Below the pieces are notes generated by a model. It did no database searches. It was given only the letters and a program-made list of their open reading frames with translations, and had not been told where the DNA came from. This document shows, piece by piece, positions 39,466-49,467 of a DNA stretch of 64,000 nt. Source of the stretch: Rhizobium sp. Leaf453 (GTDB taxonomy: Bacteria > Pseudomonadota > Alphaproteobacteria > Rhizobiales > Rhizobiaceae); contig NZ_LMRG01000027.1 of the NCBI RefSeq assembly GCF_001425605.1, positions 300,321 through 364,320 on the forward strand, read 5' to 3'. Positions within the stretch are counted from its first letter, which is position 1, and each line of letters opens with the position of its first letter. The translations under genes were made by a program, and so were the position numbers.

Positions 39466-40125
39466 ATGACCGCCCTCTTCCTCCGAGACCTCAAACTCTC
39501 CGTGCGCGCTGGCGGTGGCGCGCTGATCGGCGTGCTGTTCTTCATGACAGTGGTCGCCGTCGTGCCCTTCGCCGTCGGCCCCGATCTCAATCTGCTGTCG
39601 CGGATCGGGCCGGCAATCCTGTGGATCGGCGCGCTGCTCGCCTCGTTGCTGGGGCTCGACCGGCTGTTCCAAGCGGAGCGGGAGGACGGATCGCTGGACC
39701 TGATGCTGATGCAGGAGACGCCGTTGGTCCTCACCGTGCTGGTCAAATGCCTGGCCCACTGGACAGCGACGGGACTGCCGCTGGTGATCGCCTCGCCGCT
39801 GCTCGGGCTGTTCATGAACATGAGCGAGGTTGCGATCGGCGCGACCGCGCTGACATTGCTGCTCGGCACACCGGCCATCACCTTCATCGGTGCGGCGGGT
39901 GCGGCGGTGGCGGTGACGCTGCCGCGCGGTGGATTGCTGGTGTCGATCCTCGTCCTGCCGCTCACCATTCCCGTGCTGATATTCGGCGTCAGCGCCGCCT
40001 ATGCCGCCGTGCAGGACCCTGCGCCATTCCTCCCGCCCGTCCTGATCCTGGTGGCCATCACCCTGTTCTTCGCCGTCATTGGCCCGCTTGCCGCGGCCCT
40101 GGCGCTCCGGGCCGCGTCGGACTGA
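39466..40125 (+). CDS. ccmB: Heme exporter protein CcmB
   Basis: 219 residues with six membrane segments, the family length and pattern: FLRDLKLSVRAGGGALIGVLFF, AILWIGALLASLLGLDRLFQ and EREDGSLDLMLMQETPL. CcmB is the membrane partner of CcmA. The ATG at 39466 has AGGA 8 bp upstream; the frame is open further upstream into the palindromic element, which should not be included. Confidence 0.93.
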   Translation: MTALFLRDLKLSVRAGGGALIGVLFFMTVVAVVPFAVGPDLNLLSRIGPAILWIGALLASLLGLDRLFQAEREDGSLDLMLMQETPLVLTVLVKCLAHWTATGLPLVIASPLLGLFMNMSEVAIGATALTLLLGTPAITFIGAAGAAVAVTLPRGGLLVSILVLPLTIPVLIFGVSAAYAAVQDPAPFLPPVLILVAITLFFAVIGPLAAALALRAASD

Positions 40126-40185
40126 CGCAAATGTGATACCCTTGTCTTGATTGAAGAGAAGCGTCTGGCGCGTTAAAGAACCATC

Positions 40186-40947
40186 ATGAGCGAAAACAGT
40201 CTGGCCATCCGCAAGTTCAGCGACCTTGCCAACCCCACCCGGTTCCTGGCCTTGGCGGGGCGTGTTCTGCCTTGGTTTGCCGGGGTGACCGCGTTGCTGT
40301 TTGCCGTCGGTCTCTATCTGTCCTTCACCACCGAGGGCGATTATCAGCAGGGCGAGACAGTGCGCATCATGTATGTGCATGTGCCGTCGGCCTGGCTGTC
40401 GATGATGTGCTACACGGTGATGGCGATCTCGGCGATCGGTACGCTGGTCTGGCGCCATCCGCTGGCCGATGTCTCGGCCAAGGCCGCAGCGCCCATCGGT
40501 GCCGCCTTCACCTTCCTCGCACTGGTCACCGGTTCGCTCTGGGGCAAGCCGATGTGGGGCACATGGTGGGTCTGGGATGCGCGGCTGACCTCGGTCTTCG
40601 TGCTTTTCCTGATGTATCTCGGGCTGATCGCGCTCAACCGGGCGATGGATGAGCCGACCAAGGCGGCCAAGGTGTCTGCCGTGTTGATCCTCGTCGGTTT
40701 CGTCAATATCCCGATCATCAAGTTTTCCGTCGAATGGTGGAATACGCTGCACCAGCCGGCTAGCGTCATGCGGCTCGACGGCCCGACGATCGATCCTGAA
40801 TTCCTGCGGCCGCTCTTGGTGATGGCGATCGCCTTCACGCTGCTGTTCTTCACCCTGCATATCGCTGCCATGCGCAACGAGATCTGGCGACGTCGGGTGA
40901 CCGCGATGCGCCGGCAGGCAGCCCGCAGTGTCGGCCGGGAGGTTTGA
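40186..40947 (+). CDS. ccmC: Heme exporter/handling protein CcmC
   Basis: 253 residues, six membrane segments. The tryptophan-rich heme-binding motif [13 protein letters not shown] is near residue 125, with flanking conserved histidines (VHVPSAW near 62 and NTLHQPAS near 187). CcmC loads heme onto CcmE in the periplasm. It begins 60 bp after ccmB in the same operon. Confidence 0.95.
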   Translation: MSENSLAIRKFSDLANPTRFLALAGRVLPWFAGVTALLFAVGLYLSFTTEGDYQQGETVRIMYVHVPSAWLSMMCYTVMAISAIGTLVWRHPLADVSAKAAAPIGAAFTFLALVTGSLWGKPMWGTWWVWDARLTSVFVLFLMYLGLIALNRAMDEPTKAAKVSAVLILVGFVNIPIIKFSVEWWNTLHQPASVMRLDGPTIDPEFLRPLLVMAIAFTLLFFTLHIAAMRNEIWRRRVTAMRRQAARSVGREV

Positions 40948-40951
40948 GGCC

Positions 40952-41122
40952 ATGATGACACACGCAGCCTATGTTTTCGCCAGTTATGGCATCGCCACGG
41001 TCACGGTGCTTGCGCTGATCCTCTGGGTCTTCGCCGATGGCCGGTCGCGCCGCCGGGAATTGCAGGCGCTTGAGGCTGCCGGCATCCGCCGCCGCTCGTC
41101 GCCGGCCGGAGAAGCACAATGA
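40952..41122 (+). CDS. ccmD: Heme exporter protein CcmD
   Basis: 56 residues. One membrane helix ([22 protein letters not shown]) followed by a basic tail [17 protein letters not shown], exactly the CcmD layout. CcmD helps release holo-CcmE from CcmABC. The start at 40952 is 4 bp after the ccmC stop, with GAGG just upstream. The stop overlaps the ccmG start (ATGA). Confidence 0.92.
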   Translation: MMTHAAYVFASYGIATVTVLALILWVFADGRSRRRELQALEAAGIRRRSSPAGEAQ

Positions 41123-41730
41123 GCGTGGAAACGCCGGCCGAGACCGAGCAGGCCCGTCCGGGCAAGATGCGGTTTGTGCTTGCGGCGCTGCCGCTGGTGA
41201 TCTTTGCCGCGCTTGCCGCGATCTTCTGGAGCCAGCTCGGTTCGGGCCGCAACATCACCGAAATTCCGTCCGCCCTGATCGGCACCAAAGCGCCGGCGCT
41301 TGCCATGCCGGCGCTCGAAGGCGCGACCTTCAACGGCGCGGCCATGCCGGCGCTGACCGATGCCGCCATCAAGGGCAAGCTGACGCTCGTGAATGTCTGG
41401 GCCTCCTGGTGCGTGCCCTGCCGGGAGGAAAACCCGGTCATCCTCCAGCTCTCCAAGGATCCGCGCCTGACGGTGGTCGGCATCAATTACAAGGACAAGA
41501 CCGAGAACGCGCTGCGCTTCCTTGGTGAACTCGGCAATCCCTTCGCCGCTATCGGCGTCGATCCACGCGGCAAGGCGGCGATTGACTGGGGTGTCTACGG
41601 TATTCCGGAATCCTATCTGGTCGATGCCAGCGGCACCATCGTCTACAAGCGCGTGGGCCCGTTCGATGCGCGCAGCCTGAAGGATGGGCTTTATCCGGCC
41701 ATCGAAAAGGCTGTGGCGGCCACGAAGTAA
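41119..41730 (+). CDS. ccmG: Thiol:disulfide interchange protein CcmG/DsbE (CycY)
   Basis: 203 residues. One N-terminal membrane anchor ([19 protein letters not shown]) and a periplasmic thioredoxin domain with [14 protein letters not shown] near residue 97 and the cis-proline segment [10 protein letters not shown]. It keeps apocytochrome c cysteines reduced for heme attachment. Coupled to ccmD by a 4-bp overlap. Confidence 0.94.
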   Translation: MSVETPAETEQARPGKMRFVLAALPLVIFAALAAIFWSQLGSGRNITEIPSALIGTKAPALAMPALEGATFNGAAMPALTDAAIKGKLTLVNVWASWCVPCREENPVILQLSKDPRLTVVGINYKDKTENALRFLGELGNPFAAIGVDPRGKAAIDWGVYGIPESYLVDASGTIVYKRVGPFDARSLKDGLYPAIEKAVAATK

Positions 41731-41776
41731 GGTCGACGAAAACGGTGCCCGGAGCAGACCGGACAAGAACGCGAGA

Positions 41777-42484
41777 ATGAGCCAGATGACGCAAGCTACG
41801 ACCTATGTCTTCACGCCCGAGCCGATCCCGGCCATGCCGGTCGCGGGGACGGACGCGCTCTTTCCGGTTCACCGCATCTATTGCGTCGGCCGCAATTTTG
41901 CCGACCATGCCATCGAGATGGGGCATGATCCGAACAAGGAGCCGCCGTTCTTCTTCCAGAAGAACCCCGATACGCTGGTGTCTCCGGGCAAAGGCTTCCC
42001 CTATCCGAGCCAGAGCCAGAATGTGCATCACGAGGTCGAACTGATCGTGGCGCTTGCCAAGGGCTGTATCGACATTCCCGTTGAAAGCGCGCTCGACCAC
42101 GTCTTCGGCTATGCCGTCGGCCTCGACATGACGCGGCGCGACCTGCAGGCCGAGGCAAAGAAGGCCGGACGCCCGTGGGAGACTGCCAAGGCGTTCGAGG
42201 CGTCAGCACCTTGCGGCGTCCTGCATCCGGTTTCGAAAGTCGGGCATCCCGACGCTGGCGCGATCTGGCTGAAGGTCAATGGCGAACTGCGTCAGAGCGG
42301 CGATCTCAACCAGATGCTCTGGAAGGTGCCGGAAATGATCGCCTATCTCTCCCGCCTGTTCGAACTGAAGGCCGGAGACCTGATCTTCTCCGGCACGCCC
42401 GCCGGCGTCGGCGCGGTCGTCACGGGTGACGAAATGGTCGGCCATGTGGATGGCGTCGATACCATCACCGTCCGGGTCAGTTGA
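41777..42484 (+). CDS. Fumarylacetoacetate hydrolase (FAH) family protein
   Basis: 235 residues. FAH fold: [17 protein letters not shown], then the metal ligands in [10 protein letters not shown] and [14 protein letters not shown], and [15 protein letters not shown]. Closest in pattern to fumarylpyruvate hydrolase/isomerases of aromatic acid breakdown; the substrate is not certain. It starts 46 bp after ccmG and may be read through from the ccm operon. ATGs at 41777 and 41786 are both possible. The stop abuts the convergent DUF2585 stop. Confidence 0.9.
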   Translation: MSQMTQATTYVFTPEPIPAMPVAGTDALFPVHRIYCVGRNFADHAIEMGHDPNKEPPFFFQKNPDTLVSPGKGFPYPSQSQNVHHEVELIVALAKGCIDIPVESALDHVFGYAVGLDMTRRDLQAEAKKAGRPWETAKAFEASAPCGVLHPVSKVGHPDAGAIWLKVNGELRQSGDLNQMLWKVPEMIAYLSRLFELKAGDLIFSGTPAGVGAVVTGDEMVGHVDGVDTITVRVS

Positions 42485-43078
42485 TCAGAGACCGCCCTGC
42501 CAGGTTTTCACCGCTTCCAGCGGATAGACCAGCATCAGCACGTTGAGTGTCAGGTTGTCGCGGATCAGCCAGCCGGTAAAAAGCTCGAAGAATACAGCGA
42601 TGACGATGGTGACCGCGACCGGCGCGCGGGCGGCGAAGAAGAAGCCGAGCGCCATGAACACCGTATCCATCACCGAATTGAGGATGCTGTCTCCGTAATA
42701 GTCGAGCGAGATCGTTGCTGTGCGGTAGCGATCGATGATGATGGGTGAGTTCTCGAGGATTTCCCAGCCAGATTCGATGACCAGCGCCAAAAGCAGCTTG
42801 GCCGCCAGCGGCTTGCCGCGCAGGACGAAATGCGCAAGAGCATAGAACAGGAAGCCGTGGATGATATGCGACGGCGTGTACCAGTCGGCCAGATGCTGGG
42901 AATTGCCGGGGCTGTTCACTACCGGCTCGAACAGCTTGATATAACCGCAGGTGCAGATCGGAACGCGGCCGGCCCAGTATTCGGCGATGATCTGCGCCAG
43001 CAAAACGGCGGCGCAGGCGATCAGCAGGATGGTCGTTACCCGGGGCGACCGGCTTTCCGCCGGGATCAGCGTGGTCAC
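42485..43078 (-). CDS. DUF2585/UPF0314 membrane protein
   Basis: 197 residues with about five hydrophobic segments. Family pattern: [36 protein letters not shown], and [40 protein letters not shown]. No known function. The start is a GTG at 43078 overlapping the ispZ stop by 4 bp (GTGA), so the two are translationally coupled. Confidence 0.88.
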   Translation of the reverse strand: MTTLIPAESRSPRVTTILLIACAAVLLAQIIAEYWAGRVPICTCGYIKLFEPVVNSPGNSQHLADWYTPSHIIHGFLFYALAHFVLRGKPLAAKLLLALVIESGWEILENSPIIIDRYRTATISLDYYGDSILNSVMDTVFMALGFFFAARAPVAVTIVIAVFFELFTGWLIRDNLTLNVLMLVYPLEAVKTWQGGL

Positions 43079-43707
43079 GCCGGCGTATCCTGTTCCAGCG
43101 AATGTTTCATGATCAGTGGCATCTGGCTTGCGATGAAAAGCAGGGTTACGGGCATCGTGCCCCAGACCTTGAAGGCAACCCAGAAGTCCGTCGAGAAATT
43201 GCGCCAGACGATCTCGTTGAGCACCGCCAGGAACAGGAAGAAGATGCCCCAGCGGAGGGTCAGCTTGCGCCAGCCTTCCTCGTCCAGCTTGAAGGCCGTG
43301 TGGAAGACATAGCCGAGCAACGACTTGCCGAACAGTAGGCCGCCGAGCAGGATAACGCCGAACAGCGAGTTGATGATGGTCGGCTTGATCTTGATGAAGG
43401 TGTCGTTCTGCAGCCACAGCGTGAACGCGCCCATGACAAAGACGACAATGCCGGAGATCAGCGGCATCATCGGCAGGGTGCGGGTGAGAAGCCAGGAGGC
43501 CGTCAGCGCGATCGCCGTCGCGGCCATGAACAGGCCGGTGGCGATGAAGATCGGTCCGCCGAGTTCCGTCAGCGCCGGAAAATGCTGGCCCAGCCATTCG
43601 CCGCGCGAATTGGCGAAGAAGAAGACCACCAGTGGCCCGAATTCCAGCGCCATCTTGAGTAGCGGGCTGATTTCCTTGCGCGGCTTGACCGCCTCGATCG
43701 ATGACAT
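43075..43707 (-). CDS. ispZ: Inner membrane septation protein A (IspZ/YciB family)
   Basis: 210 residues with six membrane segments. Family motifs: [50 protein letters not shown] and [21 protein letters not shown]. YciB proteins link cell envelope synthesis and division; the name derives from Shigella septation mutants. AGGAA precedes the ATG. It lies downstream of ftsY, separated by a 118-bp repeat. Confidence 0.93.
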   Translation of the reverse strand: MSSIEAVKPRKEISPLLKMALEFGPLVVFFFANSRGEWLGQHFPALTELGGPIFIATGLFMAATAIALTASWLLTRTLPMMPLISGIVVFVMGAFTLWLQNDTFIKIKPTIINSLFGVILLGGLLFGKSLLGYVFHTAFKLDEEGWRKLTLRWGIFFLFLAVLNEIVWRNFSTDFWVAFKVWGTMPVTLLFIASQMPLIMKHSLEQDTPA

Positions 43708-43752
43708 TCTGTCGTTCCTAAAGTGCCTGGCACCAATGTTGTCGTGTTGCCA

Positions 43753-43879
43753 ACGACGCCGTCATTCCTGTGCTTGTCACAGGAATCCAGCGACGCGGCG
43801 TCTGCCGCGTCAAAGAGAGTCTTCCGCGGCGCGGACGCGCCGCACTGGATCCCCGCCAGAAGGGCGAGGATGACGGAGG
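43753..43879. repeat. 118-bp RIME-like element, copy A
   Basis: Ends CCGTCAT … ATGACGG pair with each other. Inside are TCCTGTG/CACAGGA, GACGCGGC (43792–43799)/GCCGCGTC (43804–43811), an AAAGA.AGTCTT linker, and GCGGCGCG (43826–43833)/CGCGCCGC (43836–43843). The same layout with different hairpin sequences occurs at 55.07–55.19 kb. It resembles the rhizobial RIME class of two-palindrome intergenic elements. Confidence 0.75.
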
Positions 43880-43932
43880 CAATGGCAGTCCTTTTGCCTC
43901 TATAACATCAGCAAAACGGCAAAACTACGGGG

Positions 43933-45636
43933 TCAATGGGCAATGCCGGCGATGGCCTCGGCGAAGTCCTTGGCCTCGAACGGCTCGAGATCGTCGACGC
44001 CCTCGCCGACGCCGATGAAATAGACCGGCAGCTTGTGCTTGGCCGAGATCGCGACAAGGATGCCGCCGCGCGCGGTGCCGTCGAGCTTGGTCATGATCAG
44101 GCCGTTGACACCGGCGACGTTGCGGAAAATTTCCACCTGGTTCAGCGCGTTTTGTCCCGTCGTCGCGTCGAGCGTCTGCAGCACGGTGTGCGGTGCATCG
44201 GGATCGAGCTTGCCGAGCACGCGGACGATCTTTTCCAGTTCCGCCATCAGTTCCGTGCGGTTCTGCAGGCGGCCGGCGGTGTCGATGATCAGCACGTCGC
44301 TCTTCTTCAGCCTCGCCTGCTCGAAGGCCTCATAAGCCAAACCCGCAGCGTCGGCGCCGAGCTTGGAGGAGACGATGTCGGATTTCGTCCGCTCGGCCCA
44401 GATCTTCAGCTGCTCGATCGCGGCTGCGCGAAACGTGTCGCCGGCGGCGAGCATGACCTTGAGGCCGGCGCCCGACAGTTTTGCCGCAAGCTTGCCGATC
44501 GTCGTCGTCTTGCCGGTACCGTTGACACCGACGACAAGGATGACATGCGGCTTGTGGGACAGATCGAGCTGCAGGGGCTTGGCGACCGGCGCCAGAACCT
44601 TGGTGATCTCGGTCGCCATGATGCGGGTCACGTCCTCGCCGGTCACGTCCTTTCCATAGCGCTCTGAGGCCAGCGTATCGGTGACGCGCAGCGCCGTCTC
44701 GACGCCGAGATCGGCCTGGATCAGCAGGTCTTCCAAATCCTGCAGCGTCTCGTCGTCCAGCTTGCGCTTGGTGAAGAGCGCGGTGATCTGGCCGGTCAGT
44801 TGCGAGGATGTGCGGGCAAGGCCCTGGCGCAGGCGCTGGAACCAAGTGAGCTTCTGTTTGGGTGCTTCCGGTACGGGTTCGGCGACGGCGCGGCCGGTGG
44901 CGAAGCCTTTGGGGAGGGCGGGTGTGGCCGGGACTTCGTCGATGGGGGTATCAGTTTCGGCAGAAAATGTCGGTCGATGACCTTTGTCGAGATCAGTCGC
45001 CTCAGCGAGCGTGGCTGGCTCACCCCCCTCTGCCCTGCCGGGCATCTCCCCCTCAAGGGGGGAGATCAGATCCGCGGTTGCCTCCGCAGTTTCAGCCGTT
45101 AATTCCTCTTCGACGAGAGGTTCGTCAACTTTCAACTGATCTCCCCCCTTGAGGGGGAGATGTCCCCCTCGGGTCTTGCCTTCGGCAAGCCCGAGGACAG
45201 GCTCCGGGACAGAGGGGGGTATTTCAGCGTCAGCGACTTCGGATGTTTCGACTTCTGACGCTTCGGCCTCCGCCTCCAGCAGCGACAGCGGCACCAGGCC
45301 GATATCCCCGATTTCCTCGACGGCGGGCAGGATGGCCGAGGGCTCGTCCTCCTCTGCCTTGGTTTCCGTCTCGAATTCCAGCGTATCGGCGGTATCGGCG
45401 GACGGGCCGCCGGCAGTGTCCATGCCTTCGGGCAGGACCGGATCGTTGGCCAGCGGCAGGTCTTCGCTGCGCGAATGCGGCTCGAGTTCGGCTTCGATCG
45501 CGCGGGTTTCAGCTGGGGTGAAGGTCGCTTCGGCCTGATCCATGACGGCATCGGCTGCAGGGGTCGCGGCGGGCGCATCTTCCACCGGCTTGTCCTTGCC
45601 GAAGGTGAAGACCTTTTTCAGAAAGCTGAGCGCCAT
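43933..45636 (-). CDS. ftsY: Signal recognition particle receptor FtsY
   Basis: 567 residues, longer than most rhizobial FtsY. FtsY receives SRP–ribosome complexes at the inner membrane. The GTPase NG domain is C-terminal: GVNGTGKTTTIGKLAAKL, DTFRAAAIEQL, DTAGRLQNRTELM, TKLDGTARGG and GVGEGVDDLEPF. The N-terminal third is the acidic A domain. Residues about 139–206 are encoded by a palindromic element (45022–45220), giving proline/glycine-rich text such as GGHLPLKGGDQL and ISPLEGEMPGRAEGG. The start is 16 bp after mtaB. Confidence 0.95.
   Translation of the reverse strand: MALSFLKKVFTFGKDKPVEDAPAATPAADAVMDQAEATFTPAETRAIEAELEPHSRSEDLPLANDPVLPEGMDTAGGPSADTADTLEFETETKAEEDEPSAILPAVEEIGDIGLVPLSLLEAEAEASEVETSEVADAEIPPSVPEPVLGLAEGKTRGGHLPLKGGDQLKVDEPLVEEELTAETAEATADLISPLEGEMPGRAEGGEPATLAEATDLDKGHRPTFSAETDTPIDEVPATPALPKGFATGRAVAEPVPEAPKQKLTWFQRLRQGLARTSSQLTGQITALFTKRKLDDETLQDLEDLLIQADLGVETALRVTDTLASERYGKDVTGEDVTRIMATEITKVLAPVAKPLQLDLSHKPHVILVVGVNGTGKTTTIGKLAAKLSGAGLKVMLAAGDTFRAAAIEQLKIWAERTKSDIVSSKLGADAAGLAYEAFEQARLKKSDVLIIDTAGRLQNRTELMAELEKIVRVLGKLDPDAPHTVLQTLDATTGQNALNQVEIFRNVAGVNGLIMTKLDGTARGGILVAISAKHKLPVYFIGVGEGVDDLEPFEAKDFAEAIAGIAH
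45022..45220. repeat. Palindromic element translated within ftsY
   Basis: A perfect 27-bp inverted repeat (45043–45069 and 45136–45162, starting CATCTCCCCCTCAAGG) is 66 bp apart; outer copies of ACCCCCCTCTG (45022–45032) and its complement (45210–45220) bound a 199-bp unit. The arm sequence is typical of rhizobial intergenic repeats, yet here it lies in frame inside the acidic N-terminal region of ftsY. Confidence 0.85.
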
Positions 45637-45652
45637 TGGGTATCCGTAAAAC

Positions 45653-46927
45653 TCAGGCCGCTTTGGCAGCCGTCAGTTGAAGAGTGAGATGCTTGCCGTT
45701 GTGGCCGGTAACGACCGCCTCGATCATATCGCGCGGCGTGAGGCCGGGGACCGCAGCAAGCGTGAAATTTTCCGTGTGCGCCAGACCGTTGTTCTCGACG
45801 AGCAGGCTTTGCCGGGTGCCGACCATACTGTCAAGATGGGCCTGGTGCAGCCGAAGTCCAGTGGCGCGCAGACGGGCGGCGCGTTCCTTCACCAGCGCCC
45901 GGTCGATCGGCGGCATGCGGGCGGCGGGCGTGCCCTCGCGCGGCGAATAGGGAAAGACATGCAGATGGGCGATATTGGCCTCTTCCGCGAGGCTCATCGC
46001 ATTGGCGAACATGGCTTCTGTCTCGGTCGGAAAGCCGGCGATCATGTCGGCACCGAAGCTCGTTTCCGGCCGCAGGCGGCGGACATCCGCGATGAAGGCC
46101 AAGGCATCGGCACGCGAATGCCGGCGTTTCATCCGCTTCAGGATCATGTCGTCGCCATGCTGCAGCGACAGGTGCAGATGCGGCATGAAGCGTGGCTCGT
46201 CAGCGATCAGGTCCATCAGATGGCTGTCCGCCTCGATGCTGTCGATCGATGACAGCCGCAGGCGCCGGATTTCGGGGATTTGCTTGAGAAGGGTTTTTGC
46301 CAGAAGTCCGAGGGTGGGCGTGCCGGGCAGGTCGGCGCCATAGCTGGTCGCATCGACGCCGGTCAGCACGATCTCGCGGTAACCGCCTTCCACGAGCTTT
46401 CGCGCCTGGTCGACAACGGCGCCCATCGGCACGGAGCGGGAATTCCCCCGGCCATAGGGGATGATGCAAAAGGTGCAGCGGTGGTCGCAGCCGTTCTGCA
46501 CCTGGATGAAAGCGCGCACATAGCCGTCGATATGCCTGACCATCTGCGGTGCGGTGCCGCGTATGCTCATGATGTCGTTGACGCGCAGCTTTTCTTCCGC
46601 CGAAACACCGAAATCCGGCAGCGACCGGTAGGAGGCGCTCTTCAGCTTTTCCTCGTTGCCGAGCACGGCATCGACTTCCGGCATGGCGGCAAAGATCTGT
46701 TTTTCGGTTTGCGCGGCGCAGCCGGTGACGATGATGCGAGCATGCGGATTGTCGCGTCGGGCGCGGCGAATGGCCTGGCGGGCCTGGCGCACGGCCTCAG
46801 CCGTTACCGCGCAGGTGTTGACGAGAATGGCGTTGTTCAACCCCGCCTTCTCGGCTTCTGCCCGCATCACTTCGGATTCATAGGTGTTGAGGCGACAGCC
46901 GAAGGTTATGACGTCGACGCCGCTCAA
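45653..46927 (-). CDS. mtaB: tRNA t6A37 methylthiotransferase MtaB
   Basis: 424 residues. MtaB adds a methylthio group to t6A37 in tRNAs reading ANN codons. Order: N-terminal UPF0004 domain with [14 protein letters not shown] and [19 protein letters not shown], radical-SAM cluster [15 protein letters not shown], and a C-terminal TRAM domain. The start is a TTG at 46927 whose last two bases overlap the dapF stop (TTGA). The open frame extends antisense-like through dapF, but family similarity begins here. Confidence 0.92.
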   Translation of the reverse strand: MSGVDVITFGCRLNTYESEVMRAEAEKAGLNNAILVNTCAVTAEAVRQARQAIRRARRDNPHARIIVTGCAAQTEKQIFAAMPEVDAVLGNEEKLKSASYRSLPDFGVSAEEKLRVNDIMSIRGTAPQMVRHIDGYVRAFIQVQNGCDHRCTFCIIPYGRGNSRSVPMGAVVDQARKLVEGGYREIVLTGVDATSYGADLPGTPTLGLLAKTLLKQIPEIRRLRLSSIDSIEADSHLMDLIADEPRFMPHLHLSLQHGDDMILKRMKRRHSRADALAFIADVRRLRPETSFGADMIAGFPTETEAMFANAMSLAEEANIAHLHVFPYSPREGTPAARMPPIDRALVKERAARLRATGLRLHQAHLDSMVGTRQSLLVENNGLAHTENFTLAAVPGLTPRDMIEAVVTGHNGKHLTLQLTAAKAA

Positions 46928-47838
46928 AGCGCGGCGCTTCCCGCCTGCTGGCTGTCGGGGTCGCGCGACCAAAGGCCGGTCGACGGATCGACGCTGCCGG
47001 ACCATTCCCATTCGGCCGGTCCGGTCATGACGACGTGATCGTCCCGCTCGCGCCATTCGATGGTGAGGATGCCCGGCGGCGTGGCGCTGGCGACATTGAT
47101 GGTCACGGTGCGGCCGGTCCGGCCCGTGCGGGCGGCTGAAACGGCGGCAGCGCAGGCGGCGGAACCGCAGGCCAGCGTCAGGCCGGCGCCGCGCTCCCAG
47201 GTGCGGGTGCGCAGCGATGTCGGCGAAGTGACCTGCGCCAGCGTGATATTGGCGCGCTCGGGAAACATCGGGTGGTTTTCCAGCAGCGGGCCGAAGCGTT
47301 CGAGATCGAAGGACATGACGTCGCGGTCGACCCAGAAGATCGCATGCGGATTGCCCATCGACATCACGGAAGGCGAATGCAGGATCGGCGCATCGATCGG
47401 GCCGATCTGCAGCTCGATGCGGCTGGTGTCGTAGAATTCTTCCGACAGCGGGATCTTGTCCCATTCGAACACCGGCTTGCCCATGTCGACGGAGATCGTG
47501 CCATCGGCATTTTCCTGCGCATTCAGGATGCCCGCGACGGTCTGGAAGGTGAAAGCTCGTCTGCCGGTTTCGGCGGCCAGTGCCTGCACGACGCAGCGCG
47601 TGCCGTTGCCGCAGGCCTGCGCCTTGGTGCCGTCGCAGTTGAGGATATCGATCCAGGCGTCGGTGCCTGCAGCCTTCGGATCATGGATCGCCATGATCTG
47701 GTCGAAGGCGGTATCGGGATGCGCATTCAGCGCAATCGCGGCCTGCGGCGTCACCTTATCGGCACGGCCGCGCATGTCGACGACCAAGATCTTGTTGCCA
47801 AGCCCGTTCATGACAGCGAATTCGACCGTATTGCTCAT
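46924..47838 (-). CDS. dapF: Diaminopimelate epimerase
   Basis: 304 residues. It converts LL- to meso-diaminopimelate for lysine and peptidoglycan. The two catalytic cysteines lie in [15 protein letters not shown] and [29 protein letters not shown] is the family N-terminus. ATG at 47838 preferred over 47847 on ribosome-site spacing. First gene of the operon dapF–mtaB–ftsY. Confidence 0.95.
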   Translation of the reverse strand: MSNTVEFAVMNGLGNKILVVDMRGRADKVTPQAAIALNAHPDTAFDQIMAIHDPKAAGTDAWIDILNCDGTKAQACGNGTRCVVQALAAETGRRAFTFQTVAGILNAQENADGTISVDMGKPVFEWDKIPLSEEFYDTSRIELQIGPIDAPILHSPSVMSMGNPHAIFWVDRDVMSFDLERFGPLLENHPMFPERANITLAQVTSPTSLRTRTWERGAGLTLACGSAACAAAVSAARTGRTGRTVTINVASATPPGILTIEWRERDDHVVMTGPAEWEWSGSVDPSTGLWSRDPDSQQAGSAAL

Positions 47839-47903
47839 GACGTCCATTCCATCGTTTGTTGGGCTGTATATGGCGGAAGCGGGGGGAAATTACCAGTGGG
47901 GTT

Positions 47904-48041
47904 CACCTTCCCCTTGAGGGGGAGGGTCGGAGCGAAGCTCCGGGGTGGGGTGATCTGCGGCATATTGCCATTTGTCCTGTTGTTCGCGGTCGTCACCCCC
48001 ACCCGCCGCGAGCGGCGACCTCCCCCATCGAGGCGGAGGTG
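47904..48041. repeat. Intergenic palindromic element upstream of dapF
   Basis: Left part: TTCCCCTTGAGGGGGAGG then CGGAGC-gaa-GCTCCG (47928–47942) and GGGGTGGGGTGA. Right part: TCACCCCCACCC, then GCCGC-ga-GCGGC (48005–48016) and CCTCCCCCATCGAGGCGGAGG. The ends are complementary. The remaining intergenic DNA to 48475 (about 430 bp) shows no gene. Confidence 0.7.
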
Positions 48042-48475
48042 GGAGGCCACAACACCATCACCCACGCCCGGAAATCCGTCGTGGTTAAGCTGTTCTCCTT
48101 GGCCGGGGCGCTGGAAAGTGCCGCTGACTAAGTAATTGTATATGACGCCTTCCAGCGCCCCGTTCAGTGTTGGTCGACGGGCAACTCCGGTTTCTCTGCC
48201 AGAACGGCACCCCTTTCGGGGGACCACCAGGGTCTGCTTTCTGCCAATCCACCGGACAAGGGCTTACGTCTGTCCCCCATCCGGCACCGGCCCCGCCTCA
48301 CTGCCACGCCTGGCAGCGTATCCATTGGCGGAACGGGATGATCATGGCACGGGTTTGCGGGGCGGGGATAAGCGGGGATGATTTTTTTGGCTGAACGCTG
48401 TTGCCGAGCAGGTTGCGATCCTGCCGGGCACGGGTCATGCTGATGGCTCGCCATGACATTGTCCGGAGACTTGAA

Positions 48476-48889
48476 ATGCCCGAATACCGCTTGCTGACCG
48501 GGAAATGCCTGTGCGGTGCCGTGGAATATCAGGTCGATGATGCCTTCGAATATGCGATGAACTGCCATTGCTCGAATTGCCGGCGGACGACCGGATCGGC
48601 ATTCAAGCCGATTGCCGGAATCCGGAGCGAGCGGTTCCGGCGTGCCGGTGGAAACGATGCCCTGTTGATCTACGGTAATCCCGACGCAGCGCATGATGTG
48701 CATTGCGCCACCTGCGGGTCGCTGGTTCATTCGGTGGTGCGCGAAGGCGCCTATGTGCATGTGCCGATGGGGACGCTGATGGATGCGCCGACCATCCGGC
48801 CGACGGCGCATATCTTCGTCGGCTCGAAGGCGCCATGGTATGAGATTACCGATGGTCTGCCGCAGTATCGGGAGTTTCCGGAGGGGTGA
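48476..48889 (+). CDS. GFA/CENP-V-fold zinc protein
   Basis: 137 residues. Zinc cysteines in KCLCGAVEY, NCHCSNCRRTTGSAF and HCATCGSLVHS place it in the glutathione-dependent formaldehyde-activating (GFA/Mss4-like) family, but it is shorter than and only distantly related to Gfa at 6218, so its substrate is unknown. CGGAG is 8 bp before the ATG at 48476. Single gene. Confidence 0.88.
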   Translation: MPEYRLLTGKCLCGAVEYQVDDAFEYAMNCHCSNCRRTTGSAFKPIAGIRSERFRRAGGNDALLIYGNPDAAHDVHCATCGSLVHSVVREGAYVHVPMGTLMDAPTIRPTAHIFVGSKAPWYEITDGLPQYREFPEG

Positions 48890-49027
48890 GGATGCTCTTC
48901 TACCTGGCGAAGAAGGAAGAAGGATGCGCCGCCATTCATGCCCGACCGTCAGAAACTGCGGGATAATCTTGCCACGTTGATTTCCTAAAGACGCGAGCGG
49001 AGTAGTTTTCCGGGAAGAGAATCATTG

Positions 49028-49459
49028 ATGAATGATCGATGTGAGAAAGCGGGGCGCCGGTGGGCTGCGATCGCCCTTGTTGCAGGCGTTGCCATGGCCG
49101 CGCTCGGCAGCCCGGCCTTTTCGCAGGACGACCTTTATCCCGGCCGGCCGGGGCTTGCCGGGCCTGAGGGGACGCCGCCGGAAATCGCGACCTGCGAGAC
49201 CATTGGCAAGACTTTGGATGGATTCAAACCCGCGCGCGACCGGGTCGATCTCTGGATTTCCGGGCCGCTCACCCTGGTCCATACCGACAAGGTTCTCTGG
49301 TATCTTGCGGTCTGTCCGGACACGGGCATTCGCGTCATGTGCGTTACCTATTCCGACAATGGCATGAAGATCGGCGATCGCGTGGTGCTGGCGGGCGCGC
49401 TGGAGGTGCAGGATCGAAAACATGCGGTTCTCGATCCGTGCCTTGCCTCGCGAGAGTAG
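49028..49459 (+). CDS. Exported protein of unknown function
   Basis: 143 residues. A basic start and hydrophobic segment (RRWAAIALVAGVAMAALGSPAFS) form a signal peptide. The mature part, VDLWISGPLTLVHTDKVLWYLAVCP … GMKIGDRVVLAGALEVQDRKHAVLDPC, is beta-rich with four cysteines and could be a small OB-like barrel (inference). I recognise no named family. GGAAGAG lies upstream. Convergent with the MBL-fold gene, 8 bp apart. Confidence 0.75.
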   Translation: MNDRCEKAGRRWAAIALVAGVAMAALGSPAFSQDDLYPGRPGLAGPEGTPPEIATCETIGKTLDGFKPARDRVDLWISGPLTLVHTDKVLWYLAVCPDTGIRVMCVTYSDNGMKIGDRVVLAGALEVQDRKHAVLDPCLASRE

Positions 49460-49467
49460 GTAGCCGG

